Origin: Utricularia gibba
Lineage: Eukaryota > Streptophyta > Magnoliopsida > Lamiales > Lentibulariaceae
Direction: 5' to 3'
DNA length: 64,000 nt
Assembly (NCBI GenBank): GCA_002189035.1
Contig: CM007990.1
Location: 4,898,001 to 4,962,000 of the forward strand
Positions 56,912-64,000 of the stretch are shown here, piece by piece (the stretch's first letter is position 1; each line of letters starts with the position of its first letter). The position numbers were made by a program, and so were the translations under genes. The notes under the pieces were generated by a model. It worked only from the letters and a program-made list of their open reading frames with translations. It did not search any database and had not been told where the DNA came from.

Positions 56912-58721
56912 ATGAGTATTTCAGATCAACGCCGCAAGAGGAAACGCATTGTGAAGCTCTCTGATTGGTCGCTGCTTGCGCATCTCTTTTCTGTGAGATC
57001 TCTGCTTTTGTGTTTCAGCTTCCTCTCTTTTCTTTGCTTTATATCGACCACAATCCCCTTGAGCTCGTCGGGCTTCCACCCGGTTCTGGTGGTGTCGAGT
57101 TTGTCTTTATTGTCTTCCTGGAGCTCCAGAACGGTCGAATCCGATCACGATTTTGGTGGGGTTTTTGTCCCTTTGGTTATAGAGAACCGGGTGGTCTTCC
57201 CGGACCATGTTTTGTTACTGGTGAGCGGCCGGCGTGAGGATCTGATACTGGAAAAGAGTCCCGGCGGTGGGTTGGAGTGTCTGTATTATGCCAAGACTGT
57301 GAATACAAGGGATAAGAGAAATGCTCATTTTACTGTACAAAAACCCTTTATGTTGATGAATACGATGAATTTGGGTCTGCTGTAAGATGCCCACTTCCTT
57401 CCGTGAATGATTCAGCTGTGGTTAAACTGCGGTGGGCTGGTCAGAAAACTGGAATCTCCACAGAAAATGGTAATGGGGCAGTTCATTCGTGGGATAACGT
57501 TGTGTATTCAGCAACACTTGATGGGAGCTCTGTTGTGGTGTTTGTAAAGGGCTTGAATTTGAGGCCTGATCGAGTGTCTGATCCAACTTCACTGACATGC
57601 CATTTCGAATGGGAGAACAGTGAAAGGAATGAGAAATACATGCTCTCTACAAAGGCTCTTACTGCTGCACAAGAGGTTGTGAGGTGTTCATTGCCAGAAA
57701 GCAGACATGGTAGCTATGAAGGGGTTCGTGTGTCTGTTGGAATTGAACACAGCTTCCACCACCCCCGATCTGAAAACCGTGTGGTTTTACCTTCGGTTGC
57801 AAGGATTTCTAGGCTTAAGAGGAGGAGGAGGAGAAATGAGAGAAGGTATGTGCTTTGTGTATGCACAATGGTGTGGAACCAAGCTTCTGCTATAAGGGAA
57901 TGGGTTATGTATCATGCTTGGCTTGGGTCGAGAGATGGTTTATCTATGATAACAACAGTGATGATGGGACTGATGAGGTGATCTCAGAACTGGATCTTGA
58001 AAACTACAATATCTCGAGGCATGTTTGGCCCTGGATCAAGACACAGGAAGCTGGTTTCTCTCATTGTGCCCTAAGAGCAAAGGATGAATGCCGGTGGATC
58101 TCATTCATGGACGTGGATGAATACTTCTTCTTTCCCCGTTCCTCTCCTTACACAGGCCGAAATTCCCTTCGAGCTTTATTCTCAAAGTTTTCATCATCAT
58201 CAAGGTCTATAGCAGAAATCAGAACAGCTTGCCACAGCTTTGGCCCATCAGGGCTTAGCTCCCTACCTGCAAGGGGTGTTACTGTTGGTTACACATGTAG
58301 ACTTTTGGGCCCCGAGAGGCACAAATCGATCGTTAGACCGGATGCACTGGATCCAACTCTGCTGAATGTGGTGCACCATTTCCACATAAAGAAGGGTTAC
58401 AGATACTTGAACTTGCCAGAGAACATTGCTTTGATCAACCACTATAAATATCAGGTGTGGCAAGTGTTCAGATCAAAGTTCCACCGGCGGGTTGCGACTT
58501 ATGTTGCTGATTGGCAAGAAAACCAAAACGAGGGCTCCAGGGATCGGGCACCTGGTCTCGGAACGGAGGCCATCGAGCCACTGGATTGGCCGTACAGGTT
58601 CTGTGAGGTATGGGACACCCGGCTGAGGGACTTCGTGTTGTCCAATCTGACTGATCATTCAACGGGTCTGCTGCCATGGGAGATGCAGTCTTTCCTCACG
58701 GGTCAAGTAGAGAAGCTTTGA
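56912..58721 (+). CDS. GT92 family glycosyltransferase (type II membrane protein); two frame breaks as given
   Basis: Single-exon gene read in three frames; about 603 aa when joined. N-terminal cytosolic basic patch (RRKRKRIVK), then a membrane anchor (LLLCFSFLSFLCFIS), then a lumenal catalytic domain typical of DUF23/GT92: YVLCVCTMVWNQASAIREWV, VERWFIYDNNSDDGTDEV, W-I-S-F-M-D-V-D-E-Y-F-F (the DxD-like metal site), HKSIVRPDAL and NHYKYQVW. Members are Golgi galactosyltransferases; some plant ones make beta-1,4-galactan of pectin, but this one's substrate is not known.  Frame breaks: near 57347 (before Y-V-D-E-Y-D-E-F) and at 57925-57927, where GGG stands for an expected GGGG (L-G-V-E-R-W). 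Both read as homopolymer contractions. Confidence 0.88.
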
Positions 58722-59524
58722 AGTTGAGCAGCGCATGTGGAGGAGTACAGTATTCTTACTGTAAAGGAGGTCACACTAATTCATTCAAATCATTTCTCTG
58801 TTCCCTTGTCACATTTCTGTTTCGTGTGAGGATTCTCTGGATAGATGCCCAGGGAATTTGTAGCTCTAGAAACAGATTTCTTGATAGATAATAGCCTTAG
58901 CAAGAGTGTGACTATTTACGCATTTACTTGTAGCTTCTCTGCCACCCCAGGAGGAAGTCAAGCATTCATTTATGAGCTTGTTGCCATAGATTCATGAAAA
59001 TCTCTTGAGTGAATGGCCAGCTGATGAGCGACCAAGCGTTGATCGCACAAAATCTCACCGCGGTTCCCCAGCCGCTCTCCATCGTCTGCGTGAAGCTTAC
59101 TGCGCTTTTCAGCTTCTCCAACTCCTCACACCAAAATTGAATTGCATAAAGTACGAAACTCACCAACTGAGGCCCAGGTTTAACGGCGGAGACAGAACAG
59201 GAAGCTGGAGATTGCGTCTCATTGCCTGCCTACTTCAAGCCAGAGATTGCCGTCGAATCATGGATCATGGTTCAGAAACTCGGATATCTGAGAAAAATGG
59301 CGGAAACATAGCAACTCAGGTCAACCGAACGGAATCGCCATTTCTGCCGATCTCCAATCCGAGCTCGCCGTTTTGGGTCTTGAGCATACCCAATGACGTG
59401 CGAAATAATTAAAAAAAAAAAAAATAAAAATTTCACTCTCCCGAAAACAAAATCAATAAATATTCCGTGAGAAAATCCACGTCACACAGCTCATGGTGTT
59501 TCTAGCAAAACCGGAGTTGGAAGC
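58722..59524. other. Convergent 3' flanks of the GT92 and HSP90 genes
   Basis: Holds both 3' UTRs; no RNA gene or transposon is visible. A 135-codon plus-strand frame (59005-59412) has no family resemblance. Confidence 0.5.
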
Positions 59525-62500
59525 CTACTGCGATCCCTCATTCCAGGGATCGTCTTCCGTTATCACCTCTGAAGGCTCGATGACCTGAGTTTCAGAATCA
59601 CTGGCGGAAGGATCTACGTCGTCGCCCTCGTCCTCCAATCTTCCCCACCGGCCGCCGAGGGCCATGGCCATCATTTCGTAAATCTTGTTGCCGAGCTCCG
59701 CTGGACTATCCGGCTGCGAAGAGTAGGAAATGGTCTTTTGAGTCTAAAGGACCTTTGGTCAAGAGATTCAGTCCATGAACAACTGTAACCTACCGTGAAT
59801 CCGCTGGAGATCAGAGCCGTATCATACAGAAGGTCCACTGCGCGTTTTGCATCCGAGCTTTCGGGTTCATTCTTGCACGCAGCCTGGAAGGGAGATGGGA
59901 AGGGGAAGACTGAAACCATTACGCTGCTTTCGAAGAAAATGGTATTGATTAACCACAGAAAGCATTCGGCATTGTACCATTAGATCCTTGACGATGGGAT
60001 GATCCGGATTGATCTCTAAAATTCTCCTCCCCCGCATGAACTCCAGACTTGAAGTGTCTCCGAGTGTCTGCGCTCGCATCAATCTGGCAAGGATAACAGG
60101 TAAAACATTCACATACATGTTGGAAGGGTGCATCAGCCCTGTGCCCGCGTTGTGTAGGTTACCTTTCCATGTTTGCGGACCATCCAAATTTTCCTGACAC
60201 CAGGACGCATGGTGATGAGCTAAGCCGTTTCGACACTTGCACCTTTGCAACCTTATCACCGAGCTGCTGCTTTATCCAGTCACACAAGAGGTTGAACTGT
60301 TGCTTGGTTTCCCTTTCACTAACTTCATCAACCTCACCTGTCATCATAAGGGCACAGGTACCAAGGATCAGAACAAGATCACCTCGACATAGAGAAAGAA
60401 GGAAGCTTTTTATGTGACAAGGTCAGAAGAAAGAGCATTGTGTTCAGTGCAGACCGAGCTCGAGATCCTCCTTGCTAATATCAACAAATTTCTTTTCTTT
60501 GTATGTTTGCAGGTTCTGGATGGCAACTTCGTCAATTGGCTCGACCAGGTAAAGCACCTGAAATCAAATGGAGATATTCTCAATACGAGAAGCTTCAAAT
60601 TCAAAGGGAAAGGATTGAAGCTGGTTGACGTAGATAACCTCAATGCCTTTCTGGACCAACTTTTCCAAGAAAGGTGCAGATTTAGCACTCTTCAAGCTGT
60701 CAGTCGCCAAGTAATAGATAGCCTTCTGGTTCTCAACCATGTTCTCAACGTAATCATCCAAGCTTATCAACTCTTCTTCACTCTTGGAAGAGAAAAATCT
60801 CAGCAGTGGTGTAATCTTCTTGTGGTTTCCAGTATCCTCGATGCAGCCCAACTTCAGAAACTTTCCAAAATTCTCCCAGAATTTTTTGTAGTCCTGCTAA
60901 ATCACATCCATGTTCAAGTGTTCTTCTTTGTAGCATCAGGGGGGGTTAGAAAATTTGGTCATCCCTACCTCTTTGTTCTCGCTTTCTGAAAGATCTTGAA
61001 TCATATCAAATGTCTTCCGTACCAGCCTCTTTCTCATTATCCTTACCTGGATCATTGGAATGAGTAAGATACAGTAGCGTGAAAGAAAGAAGTAAAAAAA
61101 TGTGAAATGGGAGGGACCGTACAATTCGGCTCTCCTGGAGGATCTCTCTTGAAACATTAAGGGGAAGATCATCAGAGTCCACCACTCCCTTTACAAAGCT
61201 CAAGTATCTTGGAAACTAGTAGCCAGCCATCATAAAAAACTTTCATTAAAATATGAAAGTGATATTTTTAGGAATCAAAATGACCTAAATACAGAAGTAG
61301 ACTTCCTACCAGTTCCCCATCGAAGTCATCAGAAATAAACACTCTCTTGACGTATAATCTGATATTTTTTGTCTTGGGATTGATAACCTCCTCATTATTG
61401 AGAGGTGCCATGCCAGGAATGTACAGTACACTCCTGAATTCGACCTCACCCTGCAAATAAGTTGTAATTACCAGTGCAGATGAAAGCAGGTAAGTAATGG
61501 AATACAGACTTGACAAAGCGTACCTCAGTAGTGAAATGAGTGTAAGCCACTGGATCGAGGAATTCATTGAAGGCCTTCTTGTAGAACTCCTGATACTGTT
61601 CCTTTTCAACTTCTTTGGGATTTCGCATCTGCGAAGGTGTAGCATAGGAGATGCATATTGAAAAAAAAAAAATCAAAGTTGCAAATTTTGAGTATCAAAG
61701 CAACATGCAAATATATAATCAGCTCACCCATATTGGCTTTGTTTCATTTGCCAGCTCCCAGTCCCAATACTTTTCAGTCTTGGTCTTCTTAGTCTTCTTC
61801 CTCTCTTCCTGGTAAGTGGAGAATAGACAAAAGCATTATCACCATGTCTTCCAAGATGCGCATCACTGAGAAAATTCTTTTTTGACAAGTGTTACCTCTG
61901 GCTTTTCTTTGTCTTCTCCTTCTTTGAGCTCTTCCTCTTCTTCTACCTGCAAGGTTTTTTTAAAAAATAAATCTTTCCAATACTGCAAGTGCTTACACAT
62001 AAACAATACAGCGATGAAGAGTTCCACGATAAGAAAATAGCCTGACAAAATGATGTAATGTAATCCAAAATATTCTGCAAACTACTTAATGAGATACAAA
62101 AATCTTCTGATTTCAAACCTCGATCGTTCTTGATTTCTCTTGCCATGTATAGATGGGAAATGAAACAAACTGTGAGTAGTTCTTCACTAAGCTTTGGATC
62201 TTCGCAGGCTCTGAGTATTCGTACTTATCATCTTCCTGGAAAAAAATTAAACTTAGTGAGCAAACGTACACTAGGAAAAGTGATGCCTACTATAAAGCAA
62301 ACATTAACAAAATACCTTCAGATAAAGTGTGATTTGAGTTCCACGACCAAAAAAATTGTCTGGATCAGTCTCTTCTCTGATTGAATATGAGCTACTGTCA
62401 GCTGCTGCCTCCCAGACATACTGTTTGTCAGACCTAGGACTTTTTGTGGCCACAACTACCTGATCAACAGAAAAAAAAAGCACAAAATAAGAACTGCAGT

Positions 62501-63669
62501 AATAACAATAGAATGAAAAAATCCCAATGAAAAACATTGAAGATCAGAATACCTTATCAGATACCAGAAAGGCAGAGTAAAAACCAACACCAAATTGGCC
62601 AATCAAGCTATTGTCTGCACCAAGGTCCTTGTTCTCCTGCATAAAATTAAAATTTCAAGCAATGAGAAATAGATTCTCCACAATGTAGAAGACACTGCAA
62701 GAAGTGGTAGTGCAGAATATACCTTTAATGCCTTGACAAATCTTGAGGTGCCACTCTGAGCAATAGTTCCGAGGCAATCAATGAGCTCCTCCTTTGTCAT
62801 TCCAATACCAGTATCACTGCGTGTGGAGAACAAAGAGTAAGAAACTATACAATTTTATTCATGTGGCAGATATTCAGAAGTACACATACATAATTTTAAT
62901 GGTTCCCTTCTCGGGATCAGGCTTGATACGAATCTCAAGCTCAGCACCATCTCCAAGCAGTGATGGCTCTGTCACACTCAGAAACCTCAACTTATCAAGA
63001 GCATCACTTGCGTTACTGCCAATTATAAATCAAAGAATAGTTTAGTATTGAAAAAGGTCCAATCTTGAGACCTAAAAAAATACACGTCCACCATCTTCCA
63101 TGGAATTCATTTGACAAAGACAGCTAAAAAAATAACAATCACGAAACAAAAACAGAAATGTAGGGTTACCTCACAAGCTCGCGGAGAAACACTTCTTTGT
63201 GGCTGTAGAGACTGTGGACTATCAAATCATCAGGCGACTCACCTAAAACGAACTTAGTCATAATCTCAAGTGCATTATACTAAACAAATGTCAACGAACT
63301 GGAAAGAAAATCTTGGAATAGAAATAAGTTTCTATTTCACATAAGAAGCGTACAAATGTATTGCCATGAAAATACCCAACAGCAAGAATGAAATCACACC
63401 TCAGCCTGGTACTCATACTGTTCTCCAGAGCTCTCAGGAGCCTCCTTTTCAGCCACAGCGGCAGCCTCACAACGCACCACCACTCCACGCTGCCTCTTCT
63501 GCTGCAGTGAACTCCTCAAAAGACAATTCTTGAATCCATTCCTAGGCAGCAAAGCGCTCCTCAACAAAACACTGTTACATATCCCTCTTGGATGCGAAGA
63601 AATCGCAGCAGGGTATGGAATTGCTGCCTGTGAAGCCGATACGAAACTTCTGCTCGCCACAGGAGCCAT
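59525..63669 (-). CDS. HSP90.5: Chloroplast HSP90 chaperone (HSP90.5 type); one frame break as given
   Basis: Nineteen exons: 63400-63669, 63170-63242, 62890-63015, 62723-62816, 62553-62636, 62316-62459, 62119-62235, 61896-61946, 61728-61808, 61524-61628, 61310-61450, 61123-61215, 60969-61046, 60639-60893, 60455-60557, 60163-60337, 59978-60083, 59794-59883 and 59525-59713; about 791 aa. Stromal ATP-dependent chaperone linked to protein import and thylakoid biogenesis. The transit peptide ([14 protein letters not shown]...) is about 70 residues. GHKL ATPase motifs: [24 protein letters not shown] and [13 protein letters not shown]. The acidic linker is [11 protein letters not shown], the middle domain has [14 protein letters not shown], and the C-terminus ends DPWNEGSQ, the plastid-type ending instead of MEEVD. 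Exon 2 is one base short at about 63228 (ATGATTTG for L-M-D-L). Confidence 0.95.
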
Positions 63670-64000
63670 ATTTCCAACGCGGAGAAAACCCCAGATGGGA
63701 ATCGTTACCACTTATGTACACAAAAGCGGAAACTTATCCTGCTGGTGAAGGAGCTGCGCCTGTCAATAAACCCTGATGACGAGGGGTTTAACAAGAGCTA
63801 CTGGAGGCTTCTAGAATAACGAAGTTGGCCGTGGAGAGGGCACTAGAAAAATGGATGGCAAAGAATGCTGCCATTTCAGCCATAGCAATATCCGTATCAT
63901 TTTCGACGCTTTTTTTTTCCAAATATTTCTCTAACAACCCAACAACTTTCTTTTTTTTTTTTTTCTCATTTTTGGTACGTAAAAAAAAAGAAATATCCAA
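63670..64000. other. 5' flank of the HSP90 gene
   Basis: Leader and promoter DNA with a poly(T) run near 63948-63964. A minus-strand frame at 63788-64000 is made of lysine codons from that run and low-complexity sequence; I do not call it. Confidence 0.5.

Noticed and set aside
59005-59412. 135-codon plus-strand frame between GT92 and HSP90
   Set aside because: No similarity I recognise; lies in the convergent 3' flanks.
63788-64000. 70-codon minus-strand frame with a lysine run
   Set aside because: Created by a poly(T) run in the HSP90 upstream region; runs off the window edge with no domain.

Overview
This is nuclear DNA from a flowering plant. Genes are split by short GT-AG introns, the flanks are AT-rich, and the proteins are typical eudicot families. 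Several sequences resemble asterid (Lamiales-like) orthologues, but that placement is a guess from memory. I rebuilt the gene models by hand by matching splice sites, codon phase and family conservation. Where all exon lengths sum in phase I give exon coordinates.

Layout. 0.8-1.0 kb (-): tiny secreted-peptide-like gene. 2.7-4.8 kb (+): MATE/DTX transporter. 6.0 kb (+): small DUF761-like protein. 7.0-8.8 kb (+): DUF936 protein. 9.15-11.85 kb (-): mitochondrial ALDH2 family aldehyde dehydrogenase, 11 exons. 12.7-13.0 kb: decayed Ty1/copia relic. 15.1-17.0 kb (+): spermidine synthase. 17.3-19.3 kb (-): NHL-repeat membrane protein. 20.0-21.6 kb (-): RSS3-like bHLH-MYC_N protein. 21.95-26.5 kb: direct tandem duplication carrying two MLP/Bet v 1-like genes, with a copia relic between the copies and a hAT-like MITE in the second copy only. 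27.2-28.5 kb (-): plastid GNAT acetyltransferase. 29.0-32.0 kb (-): SAM-domain protein. 33.0-34.1 kb (-): matrix metalloproteinase. 34.9 kb (+): small WADQWD-type protein. 37.6-39.9 kb (+): class I formin. 40.5-45.6 kb (+): plastid DEVH helicase ISE2. 46.4-52.8 kb (-): SIN3-like corepressor, 20 coding exons. 56.9-58.7 kb (+): GT92 glycosyltransferase. 59.5-63.7 kb (-): plastid HSP90 (HSP90.5 type), 19 exons.

The genes do not form an operon-like or clustered pathway. They are ordinary, mostly housekeeping genes. The most informative signals are: (i) the MLP tandem duplication, with its breakpoint, empty site and transposon insertion; (ii) eleven single-base frame breaks in five otherwise conserved genes, most of them readable as homopolymer contractions, which points to consensus errors rather than pseudogenes; (iii) a GC-AG intron in spermidine synthase; and (iv) a short secreted-peptide gene I cannot assign to a family. 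I see no defence system, CRISPR array, tRNA or rRNA.
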